A DNA stretch of 64,000 nucleotides from contig JAEYDL010000016.1 of the NCBI GenBank assembly GCA_023403845.1, positions 69,414 to 133,413 of the forward strand. The letters are read 5' to 3'. The notes under the pieces were generated by a model. It had not been told where the DNA came from. It ran no database searches and worked only from the letters and a program-made list of their open reading frames with translations. Numbering within the stretch: position 1 is the first letter of the stretch; each line of letters starts with the position of its first letter. A program made the translations under genes and the position numbers. Shown here piece after piece: positions 25,434-34,073 of the stretch. This stretch comes from Pseudomonadota bacterium (GTDB lineage Bacteria > Desulfobacterota > Desulfovibrionia > Desulfovibrionales > Desulfovibrionaceae).

Positions 25434-27062
25434 TTATTTTCCAAACCAGCACTTTGGGTATGTGCATATCTTGCAGCTGAGGCAGTAACCGCCGTCGCCA
25501 AGCCGGGAGAGCTCGCCCCGGGTGATTTCACGACCCGCGAGGAGACGCGGCAACAACAGATCCAAAATAGTGGTCTTGTAATAAAGAGCGCATGCAGGTA
25601 CTCCGATGACCTGCATGGCGTCCATGCGTCCCACAAGACACATGGTCCCCGGCAATACCGGCATGCCGTGCAGCACATCGCGGAGTCCTGCCCTGATGAG
25701 GGCCTGCCGCGTCAGATCATCCGGATCAACGGACAAACCTCCCGTAGTGACCAGAAGATCGGCTCCTGCCTCCTGAATTTCCGCCACAGCCTCAGCGATA
25801 CGATCCGCATCGTCAGGCACGATGACGGATCTGACCACGGAACAGCCATACTGTCGGGCCTTGGCCATAATGACGGGAATGAACCTGTCCTCGATAATGC
25901 CCTGGAAAACCTCGGTCCCCGTAACCAGCACGCCTATCCGGGCCTGCCGCAAAGGCAGAACCTCAAAAAGGGACCTCTCTCCAAGAACAGCCAGAGCCTC
26001 GCCGAGGCGTTCCCGGCTGATATGCAGCGGAATGGCGCGTGTTCCAGCAAGCCTGCCTCCCTTCCCGACCAGCGTGGCATCCTGCCGGGAGGCGACCATG
26101 ACGTCCGGAATCATGTTGAAACGCCGCATCCGTTCCACATCGACAGAGAACAGACCGTCACGATCAGCCTCAAAATCAATCTTGCCTTCGCGAGGAGGCA
26201 AACGATAGGTGACGCCGGCACCGGCCATACGTCTGGCCAGAGTTTCCGCCGCCTCATTTTCATGCACAAGTTCCGCAGCCTCAGGTGCAGGCGCCCCCTC
26301 TTCCACGGCCACATGAAAACGTCCCATCTGCTGCAGACGGCAAATATCCCCTACGGTGATGCGTTGCCCGGCCCGAAATTCAGGCCCCTTGAACTTGCCC
26401 GGTTCGATGCGGGTCATGTCGTGTGCGGCGGTTTTCCCCACGGCTTCCTCCACCGGTACGATTCTGGTCGCCGAGGCGGCCCTGACCACCCGGCTCGCCG
26501 TCACATACGGAGCCTCACCCTGACATCCGCGGCATACGGGGCCGTCCTCAAGCGGATAGGCCTCGCCACAGGAGGGACAGATGCCTATGCGCTCCATATG
26601 AGCGTGCCCGAGGAAACGACGCTTTATGGTTACCGGACGGATCGAGCAGATGGAGTCTCCAGCCATTTCGATTTCCTCCAGCAGTTTCCGCTCATCCTGC
26701 TCATGCTTGGGCTTTTCCTTAAGGAACCAGCCCCGAATTTCGGGAAAGGCATTCAACCGAACCGGATCCACTGACACCCGGAATCCATCGCCGGTATGCT
26801 TGTCGAACAGGGAAACGGCATAACGTCCGAGATTTATCACCTTCATCCAGTTGTTTCCGGTACTGCACAGCGTAAGCAGCTGGACGGCGTCAGGAAGACA
26901 CTTGCGGCTCTCCACCACGGCTTCAAACAGCGTGCCTTCCGGCAAACGGGCCTTCGCCATCTCCACCATATAACCGCCGACGAGCAGACCGGGAGCCGCA
27001 TAGCCATGAAATTTTTCGGCAAGGCCTTTGAACTCGGCAAACGTGTAGGGACCTATGTTCAT
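25434..27062 (-). CDS. FmdE-domain / molybdopterin-binding (MoeA-like) fusion protein
   Basis: The protein has 542 residues and three parts. Residues 1 to about 150 form an FmdE-like domain, with FHGYAAPGLLVGGYM and the Cys-containing SRKCLPDAVQLLTLCSTGN. A zinc ribbon follows (C162, C165, C177, C180). The C-terminal half is related to MoeA/MoaB: DMTRIEPGKFKGPEFRAGQ and a MoCF-binding domain with LVTGTEVFQG and TTGGLSVDPDDLTR. A Cys-rich tail (about 527-540) ends the protein. FmdE was named from the formylmethanofuran dehydrogenase operon. The fusion suggests a role in making, handing over or sensing the molybdenum or tungsten cofactor for formate dehydrogenase-type enzymes. The ribosome site is aaggag. 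Confidence 0.88.
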   Translation of the reverse strand: MNIGPYTFAEFKGLAEKFHGYAAPGLLVGGYMVEMAKARLPEGTLFEAVVESRKCLPDAVQLLTLCSTGNNWMKVINLGRYAVSLFDKHTGDGFRVSVDPVRLNAFPEIRGWFLKEKPKHEQDERKLLEEIEMAGDSICSIRPVTIKRRFLGHAHMERIGICPSCGEAYPLEDGPVCRGCQGEAPYVTASRVVRAASATRIVPVEEAVGKTAAHDMTRIEPGKFKGPEFRAGQRITVGDICRLQQMGRFHVAVEEGAPAPEAAELVHENEAAETLARRMAGAGVTYRLPPREGKIDFEADRDGLFSVDVERMRRFNMIPDVMVASRQDATLVGKGGRLAGTRAIPLHISRERLGEALAVLGERSLFEVLPLRQARIGVLVTGTEVFQGIIEDRFIPVIMAKARQYGCSVVRSVIVPDDADRIAEAVAEIQEAGADLLVTTGGLSVDPDDLTRQALIRAGLRDVLHGMPVLPGTMCLVGRMDAMQVIGVPACALYYKTTILDLLLPRLLAGREITRGELSRLGDGGYCLSCKICTYPKCWFGK

Positions 27063-27480
27063 GGATTCTCCTTGATGTTCTTTGAGCGAAGCCCGGCAAA
27101 CAATCTCAATGTACTGTGGGCATGCCTGCTGATTTTAGCAGGAGCTGTTCCCTTCATCAAGTCCAGGAATAAAAGCATCCATGCGATAATGCATGGTTTT
27201 CTCATATCAACTTATTAATCCGCGACAGCCGTTTCCACAAAAATGGAACCTTTTCGCGCAGAAGTTCCGACATGGGGAAATACGCGGCGGCCGTTCCTTG
27301 CCGGAGAAAGGCCGCAAGCGCTCCGTTCCGTCCGGACGAACATTTCGGCATCCCGGAATCGGAATGTCCTTATGCACGTTTTGGAAGAAGTCCTGTAGTT
27401 GTCTTTGCCGCCGCAGTCAGGTATCACCATCCCTACCCGCAGGGCTTTCATACAACTTTTTCATCAATCAAGGATCGTTC
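27063..27480. other. Divergent promoter gap between the FmdE fusion gene and trmI
   Basis: About 420 bases between divergently transcribed genes. It must hold promoters for both. A small hairpin, cctgct-N6-agcagg, lies at 27125-27142, and a 6-bp GC-rich inverted repeat lies near 27290-27315. I checked for a Moco riboswitch upstream of the FmdE gene and saw no recognisable core. Confidence 0.45.
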
Positions 27481-28374
27481 ATGCCTGCTTTTGGAGAACT
27501 CGTCATTATTGTCACGCCGCGCGGCAAGCGCAGCCTGCGTCGCGTGGAAGAAAAACAGGATATGCATACTCAAGACGGCGTCCTGCTGATGTCCGACGTC
27601 GCAGCCGCCTCCTACGGTACCGAAGTCCTTACTTCGCAGGGGGTCCCCTACCGCCTGATGCGTCCCACGCTGAACGACCTCGTCAAGGGAGTAAAGCGGC
27701 AGACCCAGATTCTTTACCCCAAGGATATCGGCTTCATCTGCATGAAACTCGGTGTCGGTCCCGGAAGAACGGTCATTGAGGCCGGAACCGGTTCCGGCAG
27801 CCTTACCGTCGCTCTTTCCTGGTTTTCCGGTCCCACAGGACACGTTCACACATTTGAAGCCCGCGAAGAATTCCACAAACTGGCCCGACGGAACCTTGAA
27901 TGGGCGGGGGTAGGCGACAATGTCACCATGCACTGCCGGGATATCGCCGAAGGCTTCGGCGATGTGAAGGACGCGGACGCCCTTTTTCTCGACGTGAGAA
28001 CGCCCTGGGACTATCTGCACCATATTCCTGCAGCTGTCCGTCCCGGCGCGGCACTGGCATTTCTGCTGCCCACAGTGGATCAGGTGGGCAAGCTCCTGCT
28101 CGGACTGGAGCAGGGTCCCTTCGACGACATCGAAGTCTGCGAAATTCTCGTCCGCTACTGGAAACCCATCGCGGACCGGCTGCGTCCCGAGGACAGAATG
28201 ATCTCGCACACAGGATTCCTTATCTTCGCTCGCCATCAGGAGTGTTCCACATTGTGGGACGAATTCCGCGCCACGTCTCTGGGGACGCGCGAGCGCAAGC
28301 AGGAAGCCGCACGCAGGGAACGTCTGGGGCTGGAACCGCTCGCCGGAACTGATCCGGTGGAAAACGACGGTTAG
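27481..28374 (+). CDS. trmI: tRNA (adenine-58-N1)-methyltransferase TrmI
   Basis: The protein has 297 residues. The ATG at 27481 follows caagga. Earlier in-frame codons extend into the promoter gap and were rejected because MPAFGELVIIVTPRGKRSLRR matches the family start. The SAM-binding motif TVIEAGTGSGSLTVAL is at residues 98-112, preceded by the TrmI-specific RQTQILYPKDIGFI. It makes m1A58 in the T-loop of tRNAs. Its C-terminal tail is rich in Arg and Glu. The abc-f and trmH genes follow on the same strand, a cluster concerned with translation. Confidence 0.94.
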   Translation: MPAFGELVIIVTPRGKRSLRRVEEKQDMHTQDGVLLMSDVAAASYGTEVLTSQGVPYRLMRPTLNDLVKGVKRQTQILYPKDIGFICMKLGVGPGRTVIEAGTGSGSLTVALSWFSGPTGHVHTFEAREEFHKLARRNLEWAGVGDNVTMHCRDIAEGFGDVKDADALFLDVRTPWDYLHHIPAAVRPGAALAFLLPTVDQVGKLLLGLEQGPFDDIEVCEILVRYWKPIADRLRPEDRMISHTGFLIFARHQECSTLWDEFRATSLGTRERKQEAARRERLGLEPLAGTDPVENDG

Positions 28375-28461
28375 GCGACTGGCCGCCGAAGTTTTCTCTG
28401 TTGTCCGACGACGTGAAACGCCACAGGGAAAGCCGGCCTTAACGCAATATAGAACGACATC

Positions 28462-30465
28462 ATGAAAATCACGATTCAAAACATGTCCAAGGCCTTCGGA
28501 GGCCGGGATATCTTTTCCGATTTTTCGCTGGACATCGATTCCGGAGTCAGACTGTGCGTCTGCGGTCCGAACGGCTGCGGGAAATCCACGCTGATCCGCA
28601 TGCTTGCCGGAGCGGAGGCCCCTGATTCCGGCCGGGTCATCATGCCGCGCGGCTGCCGGGTCGGCTATGTCCAGCAGGATCTGGATGAAAGCGTTCTGGA
28701 CGCCTCTCTCCTCACATGGGTTGTGGACGTGCTTCCGGCCTGGCACGAGTTCTGGGCGGAATGGGAAGCTGCCGTCGCCGTCCACGATGAAAGCGCTCTT
28801 GCGCGACTGGGGGCACAACAGACGGAGCTGGAAGCTCTGTACGGCTACAATCCGGAACACAGAGCACAGGCGGTCCTCTCCGGACTCGGTTTCGGCGAGG
28901 ACAAATGGCACCTTCCCATCCGTCAGCTCTCCGGCGGCTGGAGGGAACGGGCAAAACTCGCCCGCGTTCTGGTGGCCGGAGCCGACGTGCTTCTGCTCGA
29001 CGAGCCAACCAACCATCTTGATATCGAAGCTGTGGAATGGCTGGAAGACTTCCTCATGGACTATAAGGGAGCACTGGTTTTCGTCGCCCACGATCGAGTT
29101 TTCATGGACAGGGTCGGTTCCCATGTCCTCTACCTCGGAGGAAGCAAACCCGTTTTCCGCAAGGCGACCTTCAGCCAGTTCGTCGTCCTGCAGGAAGAAC
29201 TGGAGGAGCAGCGGGAACGGGAAGCGCAGCGGCTGAATGCGGAAATCGAACGAAAGATGGATTTCGTACGCCGTTTCGGAGCCAAGGCCACCAAGGCCCG
29301 ACAGGCAGGATCCCGTCAAAAGATGGCCAAGAAGCTGGAAAAAGAACTGGAGGGGCTCCGCCCGGAAGCCAAACGAAAGGAACTCAGCTTCAAATGGCCC
29401 GAACCGCCCAAGGCGGACAAGACCATCGTGGCTGCTGCCGATCTGGCGTTCTCCTTCCCGGATGGAGTACGCCTCTGGCCATCCCTGACCTTCAGCATCT
29501 TCCGCGGACAGCGCATCGCCCTGGTGGGGCACAACGGCTGCGGCAAGTCCACTCTGCTCAAGATACTTGCCGGACGTCTCGAACGGACCGGCGGTTCTCT
29601 GGTCATGGGGTCGCTCGTACGCATGGGTTATTACAGTCAGCATCAGACTGAACTGCTCAATGCTTCCGGCACGGTGCTCGGAGAAATCCGCCGCCTGTCC
29701 GACCCCCGCACAACGGAAGAGGAACTCATGAGCGTCCTGGGTCTGTTTCTGCTTGGACAAACCTATTTCGACCGGCAGGTGAGCAGTCTGTCCGGCGGCG
29801 AACGGAGCCGCCTCGTGCTTGCTTCGCTCTTTCTTGCCCGGGCCAATTTCCTCGTGCTGGACGAGCCTACGAACCATCTGGATCTGGAAAGTCGCGAAGC
29901 CCTCGTTGAAGCACTGAATGTGTACGAAGGTACCTTGCTTATGGTGGCCCATGACCGATATCTGCTCTCCGAAGTGGCCGATGAAGCATGGGCCATGTCC
30001 GAGTCCGGCATCCATGTCTACAAGGAAGGATTTGCGGAGTACGATGCAGCCCGCCGCGCAGCTCTTGCGGCCGCCAGAAACGCAAACGGGAAGGATGCCG
30101 AACGCAAGACGGCTCCCACGCCCGGGCGTCCGGCAGATCGGGAAGAGCTGAAACGTCTCAAACGCGAACAGGCGGAACAGCGCAATTCCCTGTACAAGGC
30201 CATCCGTCCCAGGCAGGAGGCCTATGCCAAACTGGAAGGCGACCTCGAACGCCTGTTGACCGAGCAGGCTGAAGTGGAAAGCCAGCTGGCCGATCCAGAA
30301 ATCTACGCCGACGGAAGCCGAACCTCCGAATTGCTTAAACGCTTCAGCCAGATCAAGGACCAAAGTGAAGCTGTTCTGGAAAAGCTGGGAGAACTGGAAG
30401 CCGAAATCGCGGAACTGGAGGCCAGACGGGCAGCACTGTCCATGAACGTCTCTGAAGAAGAATAG
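28462..30465 (+). CDS. ABC-F family ATPase (Uup/EttA-like)
   Basis: The protein has 667 residues and two fused ABC ATPase domains without membrane segments. The first Walker A is GPNGCGKST (35-43) with signature LSGGWRER and Walker B LLLDEPTNHLD. The second has GHNGCGKST (about 357-365), LSGGERSRL and LVLDEPTNHLD. The interdomain linker is Arg/Lys-rich (about 255-315). A C-terminal coiled coil runs from about 570 (EELKRLKREQAEQR) to the end and resembles Uup. ABC-F proteins act on the ribosome E site or in antibiotic protection; this one looks like a housekeeping type. The ribosome site is weak. Confidence 0.93.
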   Translation: MKITIQNMSKAFGGRDIFSDFSLDIDSGVRLCVCGPNGCGKSTLIRMLAGAEAPDSGRVIMPRGCRVGYVQQDLDESVLDASLLTWVVDVLPAWHEFWAEWEAAVAVHDESALARLGAQQTELEALYGYNPEHRAQAVLSGLGFGEDKWHLPIRQLSGGWRERAKLARVLVAGADVLLLDEPTNHLDIEAVEWLEDFLMDYKGALVFVAHDRVFMDRVGSHVLYLGGSKPVFRKATFSQFVVLQEELEEQREREAQRLNAEIERKMDFVRRFGAKATKARQAGSRQKMAKKLEKELEGLRPEAKRKELSFKWPEPPKADKTIVAAADLAFSFPDGVRLWPSLTFSIFRGQRIALVGHNGCGKSTLLKILAGRLERTGGSLVMGSLVRMGYYSQHQTELLNASGTVLGEIRRLSDPRTTEEELMSVLGLFLLGQTYFDRQVSSLSGGERSRLVLASLFLARANFLVLDEPTNHLDLESREALVEALNVYEGTLLMVAHDRYLLSEVADEAWAMSESGIHVYKEGFAEYDAARRAALAAARNANGKDAERKTAPTPGRPADREELKRLKREQAEQRNSLYKAIRPRQEAYAKLEGDLERLLTEQAEVESQLADPEIYADGSRTSELLKRFSQIKDQSEAVLEKLGELEAEIAELEARRAALSMNVSEEE

Positions 30466-30507
30466 TCATCCGGCGGGGCCTCCGCCGTCCAAAAGGAGCA
30501 TCATTCC

Positions 30508-31098
30508 GTGACGAGAGAAATTTCCTCACGCCGGCGAGCCAAGCTGGAAAAGGTATTGGCATGGCGCCAGAAGGATCTGACGCTGGTTCTGGCCAATATT
30601 CATGATCCGCATAATGTTTCCGCTATCTACCGGAGCGCCGATGCCTTCGGCGTAGCGGCGCTGCACCTGTACTATACGGATACGCCCTTCCCCGCTCTGG
30701 GACGCAAGAGCTCAGCATCCGCACGAAAATGGGTTGATTCCGTACGACACACGGATATCAGGGAACTATACGCTGCCCTCAAGGCCGATGGACACCAGAT
30801 TTTGGCCACCAGCTGTACCCCTGAAGCCCGGCCTCTCGGCGATTATGACTTTACGCGACCCACGGCGGTCATCATGGGTAACGAACACAGCGGCGTGACC
30901 GAAGAGCTGAGCGCCATCGCCGACGGCGAAGTGTACATCCCCATGTACGGAATGATTCAGAGTTTCAATGTCTCCGTCGCTGCGGCCATTATCCTCGCCG
31001 AAGCGTCACGCCAGCGTGTCGCCGCCGGGATGTACGACAAGCCGACCTATTCGGACGAAGAATACCAGCAGCGCCTCGCCCGCTGGATTGAAAAATAA
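30508..31098 (+). CDS. trmH: SpoU-family tRNA 2'-O-ribose methyltransferase (TrmH-like)
   Basis: The protein has 196 residues. The GTG start at 30508 is preceded by aaaagga. The SPOUT/SpoU signatures are motif 1 NIHDPHNVSAIYRSADAFG, motif 2 VIMGNEHSGVTEELS and motif 3 IPMYGMIQSFNVSVAAAI, which form the trefoil-knot SAM site. TrmH methylates Gm18 of tRNA. The C-terminus is short (residues 160-196), and the exact tRNA substrate is inferred from overall similarity. It lies 42 nt after the ABC-F gene. Confidence 0.9.
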   Translation: MTREISSRRRAKLEKVLAWRQKDLTLVLANIHDPHNVSAIYRSADAFGVAALHLYYTDTPFPALGRKSSASARKWVDSVRHTDIRELYAALKADGHQILATSCTPEARPLGDYDFTRPTAVIMGNEHSGVTEELSAIADGEVYIPMYGMIQSFNVSVAAAIILAEASRQRVAAGMYDKPTYSDEEYQQRLARWIEK

Positions 31099-31209
31099 CC
31101 GTCTTCGCAGAGTCATTGACCTGCCGTTGCGAAACCGGCTATGATCGTCTCTGATTCCAGCCCGTTGAGAGACGAACATCCATCGCTTCCACGGCACGTG
31201 AGGCTTTCC

Positions 31210-31692
31210 ATGAAATACTTGTGCACGCTGATTCTTGTCGGGATGCTGTTTCTGAACGGCTGCGTCGGGCAGACCGTCCGGCATTTGCCCAGCAATGCCT
31301 GGAAGGATGAAACGACTCAAGTCATCACCATGCGCTATCTTTCCTTCCAATATCAGGTAGCACCCGCAGGCAGAGAACTTCAAATCACGGCGGAGGCCTA
31401 TCCTGATGTACTTGCATTGCCGGACTGGGCCTCGTGGTATGGAGAAATAGCGCTGAACATCTATCTTGCGGATGAAGACGGCAGGGTTCTGGCCCAACAG
31501 GAGCAGAAGCTTGGTCCCCGCCCTCTGAAACGAGAATCGGCCTTGCCGCTTGAAGCCCGGTTCGAACTTGGCACCAACCGGGATCGGCCACTGTACGTTT
31601 CGTTCGGTTACCGCCTGACTCTCATGGACATGCCGCCGGGCGCACCCTCTACGCGCAAGATTCTGGTTACGGAAAGCGCATTGGAAAAATAA
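31210..31692 (+). CDS. Putative lipoprotein of unknown function
   Basis: The protein has 160 residues when started at the ATG at 31210, which gives a clean lipoprotein signal peptide (MKYLCTLILVGMLFLNGC, lipidated Cys18). In-frame codons upstream add a polar stretch without a signal and were rejected. The mature part is beta-rich with no motif I know. It contains PDWASWYGEIALNIYL and FVSFGYRLTLMD-like strands. No aspartate follows the Cys, so outer-membrane sorting is plausible. A strong terminator follows, ending the trmI-to-lipoprotein stretch. Confidence 0.75.
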   Translation: MKYLCTLILVGMLFLNGCVGQTVRHLPSNAWKDETTQVITMRYLSFQYQVAPAGRELQITAEAYPDVLALPDWASWYGEIALNIYLADEDGRVLAQQEQKLGPRPLKRESALPLEARFELGTNRDRPLYVSFGYRLTLMDMPPGAPSTRKILVTESALEK

Positions 31693-31718
31693 CCGCGTAT
31701 ACATGCGCGCCATACCGT

Positions 31719-31750
31719 AGACCGAAGAGTTCGCTCTTCGGTCTTTCTGT
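31719..31750 (+). terminator. Rho-independent terminator after the lipoprotein gene
   Basis: A perfect 11-bp stem, agaccgaagag (31719-31729) with ctcttcggtct (31734-31744), has a TTCG tetraloop and a T-rich tail. Confidence 0.85.
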
Positions 31751-32154
31751 ATGAACGGAATCTCAAGCAGTACAAGGAGATGGTCCGGACACCATTCTCC
31801 TCAATACTATTCACTCCCTTCCATTCACATGGCGTACATAACAGCTTGCCTGTCACACGCTTTCCCCACCATAGGAAACCTGATGACCATATTGGGGAAT
31901 CACTGCTCTCTTATATTTGTTCCATCCGGCATAATCTGGACTCTTGCCGTCCCCCATGGTGACCTCCTTTTTATTTGCTTCATTGTTGCAGTTGCCGGGC
32001 TGCAACCAGATGTTGGCAAACCAAAAGAAGTTTCCATGCCATATGTACTTTTTAAATTTTTCGGACATCCCGCCTGGCAGGAGGTTTTCTCTTCATACAA
32101 AGAGGGGCGGCCCTCAAGGACCGCCCCATTGAAACCGTATTTTTTCCCCTGTTC
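31751..32154. other. Non-coding gap between convergent transcripts
   Basis: About 400 bases between the terminator of the lipoprotein gene and the end of dctM. Apart from the dctM terminator at its right side I see nothing supported. A plus-strand open frame crosses it but has no ribosome site and runs antisense into dctM. Confidence 0.5.
32095..32128 (-). terminator. Rho-independent terminator of the dctPQM operon
   Basis: On the minus strand ggggcggtcc pairs with gggccgcccc (one G-U pair, TTGA loop; 32104-32127) and is followed by tctttg. It lies 27 nt after the dctM stop. Confidence 0.75.
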
Positions 32155-33435
32155 CTACATCAGGAAATTCATGGGACCGATGGATAGCTTGGGGAAAATC
32201 GTCAGTACGATGAGCACGAGGACTTCCACCAGAATAAACGGCAACAGATTTCTGACCAGAGCGGGCAGCTTGATATTGCCGATACCGCAGACCACATAGA
32301 GAACTGTACCGACGGGAGGCGTAATGACGCCGATGCCGAGGTTCAGAATGAAGATCAGACCAAAGTGGTATGGATCGATACCGGCGTCCAGAATCAACGG
32401 ATAAAACACGGGAGCGAAGATAAGGACGTTTGGCGTCAGGTCCATGACCATACCGATCAGGAACAGGAACACGTTGATGAGCAGCAGCAGCGTGATCGGG
32501 GAATCCTTGAACGGCGCGAACAGCGAGATAATCTGCTGGGGAATGTCGGCCAGGGTGATGAAGTAGCCGATGGCCGTAGCCGTAGCGACGATCATCATGA
32601 CGGCGGCCGTGGTGCGTGCGGACGAGGCACTCACCCGCAGCAGATCCTTGAGGCCGATCTCACGATACCACAGCAGGCATACCAGAATGGCATACACAGC
32701 GGCAAAGGCGCCGCCTTCCGTAGGCGTGAAGACGCCGAAACGGATACCGCCGAGCAGGAGCAAAGGCATCATGAAGGCCGGCGTAGCGTCGATGAGAATC
32801 TTTTTCTTTTCTTCCTTGGTGAACCTGATGGTTTCCTTGTAGCCGTCGATACGTACAATAAAGAACCACAGGACCATCAGGGCCAGACCGATGCAAACAC
32901 CGGGCACGAGCCCGATCATGAACAGCTTGGTGATGGACAGGCCGCTCACGCAGGAACCCAGGATGATGAAGTTCGTACTGGGCGGAATGATCGGACCAAG
33001 AATGGCGCCGGAAGAAATGATGGCGCCAGCGCGGCCCGGCTTGTAGCCCACCTGCTTCATCATGGGCAGCAGAAGTCCGCCGAGAGCCGCAGCTTCCCCT
33101 ACGGAGCTGCCCATAAGGCCAGCGAAGATGATGGAGGCCACGATGGCGGCATACCCCAGACCACCACGTACGCCGCCAATAAGCAGCTGAGCGAACTGAA
33201 CGACTCGTTTGGAAAGTCCTCCCGCCGCCATGATCTCACCGGCGAACACGAAGAACGGAATAGCCATCAGAGGATAGTTGTTGGCGCCATCAAGCATGCA
33301 GGACGCAATGGTCATCGGATCCCACATGTCCGCGTGGAACATGAGGACCATCGCGCAGAGCACGAGCACCATGGCGATGGGAATACCGAAGCACAGAAAG
33401 AAAAAGAGAGATGCGAGAAAAAGAAACAATTCCAT
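32155..33435 (-). CDS. dctM: TRAP transporter large permease DctM
   Basis: The protein has 426 residues and about twelve membrane segments. Family signatures include ANNYPLMAIPFFVFAGEIM near residue 55, GSSVGEAAALGGLLLPMMKQVGY, GPIIPPSTNFIILG and the late DLTPNVLIFAPVFYPL. It is the sodium-coupled elevator-type transport subunit of a tripartite ATP-independent periplasmic transporter. It starts 11 nt after dctQ with an aaggag site and is the last gene of the operon. The imported compound is an organic acid; which one cannot be decided from this subunit. Confidence 0.96.
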   Translation of the reverse strand: MELFLFLASLFFFLCFGIPIAMVLVLCAMVLMFHADMWDPMTIASCMLDGANNYPLMAIPFFVFAGEIMAAGGLSKRVVQFAQLLIGGVRGGLGYAAIVASIIFAGLMGSSVGEAAALGGLLLPMMKQVGYKPGRAGAIISSGAILGPIIPPSTNFIILGSCVSGLSITKLFMIGLVPGVCIGLALMVLWFFIVRIDGYKETIRFTKEEKKKILIDATPAFMMPLLLLGGIRFGVFTPTEGGAFAAVYAILVCLLWYREIGLKDLLRVSASSARTTAAVMMIVATATAIGYFITLADIPQQIISLFAPFKDSPITLLLLINVFLFLIGMVMDLTPNVLIFAPVFYPLILDAGIDPYHFGLIFILNLGIGVITPPVGTVLYVVCGIGNIKLPALVRNLLPFILVEVLVLIVLTIFPKLSIGPMNFLM

Positions 33436-33446
33436 ACGCTCTCTCC

Positions 33447-33992
33447 TTAGTGCTGCAGTTCAGCAAGGTCGACACCCGACGTCTTCCGGAACTCGGAGGC
33501 AGGCGTGCGCACGATACGGATCAGATCGCGCAGTTGCAGAACGATGGCCGCAAGGGCCATGATGGGCAAAGTACAATTAATAAGGGCCATGTTGACATAT
33601 GTGGCAACAGCATACGTATCAAGCGTCATCTGCACATAGGCGATACCGCCCTGCAACAGGACGGCCAGGGCCGCGAGGGAACACAATATGGCGATGATGT
33701 TCACGGTCTTGCGGCAGTTGCCTTCCAGCAGATCGACGACCATTTCCACGGCGATGTGCTTCTTGCGGTAAAACGCCTCAATGGCGCCAAAAAACGTGAT
33801 GTAGATGAACAGAAAACGCGCCCATTCCTCACTCGGCGGATAACCCGAGTTGAAGCAGTAGCGTAATATGGCGTTCAGGAACACCAGGCCTATCATGCCC
33901 AGAAAGATGCAGGCGCAAAAGATCTGGAACGCAACCGCGCCAGCCTGATTAGCCTTCTGCTTGGCATTCGCAGGAGCAGGAGTTTCACTCAT
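33447..33992 (-). CDS. dctQ: TRAP transporter small permease DctQ
   Basis: The protein has 181 residues and four membrane helices. The ATG at 33992 (MSETPAPANAKQ) has a gagg site; a longer in-frame opening to 34067 runs into the dctP-dctQ hairpin and was rejected. The conserved PPSEEWARFLFIYITFFGAIEA segment after helix 1 is the DctQ hallmark. It associates with DctM to form the membrane part of the transporter. It follows dctP after an 81-nt gap that contains a hairpin. Confidence 0.94.
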   Translation of the reverse strand: MSETPAPANAKQKANQAGAVAFQIFCACIFLGMIGLVFLNAILRYCFNSGYPPSEEWARFLFIYITFFGAIEAFYRKKHIAVEMVVDLLEGNCRKTVNIIAILCSLAALAVLLQGGIAYVQMTLDTYAVATYVNMALINCTLPIMALAAIVLQLRDLIRIVRTPASEFRKTSGVDLAELQH

Positions 33993-34028
33993 ACAAACCT
34001 CAAGAGGAAACCGGAATTTCAAAGGGAA

Positions 34029-34060
34029 AGGGGAGTCTACACAGGATGCAGACTCCCCTC
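34029..34060 (-). terminator. Hairpin between dctP and dctQ
   Basis: A perfect 9-bp inverted repeat, ggggagtct (34030-34038) and agactcccc (34050-34058), has an 11-nt loop. On the minus strand it is followed by a C/T-rich run (ccctttcccttt), so it may terminate part of the transcription and protect dctP mRNA, giving more binding protein than permease. Confidence 0.6.
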
Positions 34061-34073
34061 TGCTCAATAGAGC

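Noticed and set aside
27063..27193. Molybdenum-cofactor riboswitch upstream of the FmdE fusion gene
   Set aside because: I looked for the conserved core and found only a 6-bp hairpin, so there is no support.
27448..30363. 971-codon minus-strand frame opposite trmI and the ABC-F gene
   Set aside because: A shadow of two well-identified genes on the plus strand; no domains and a composition typical of antisense frames.
31751..32299. 182-codon plus-strand frame before dctM
   Set aside because: It runs through the dctM terminator and antisense into the end of dctM, with no start signal.
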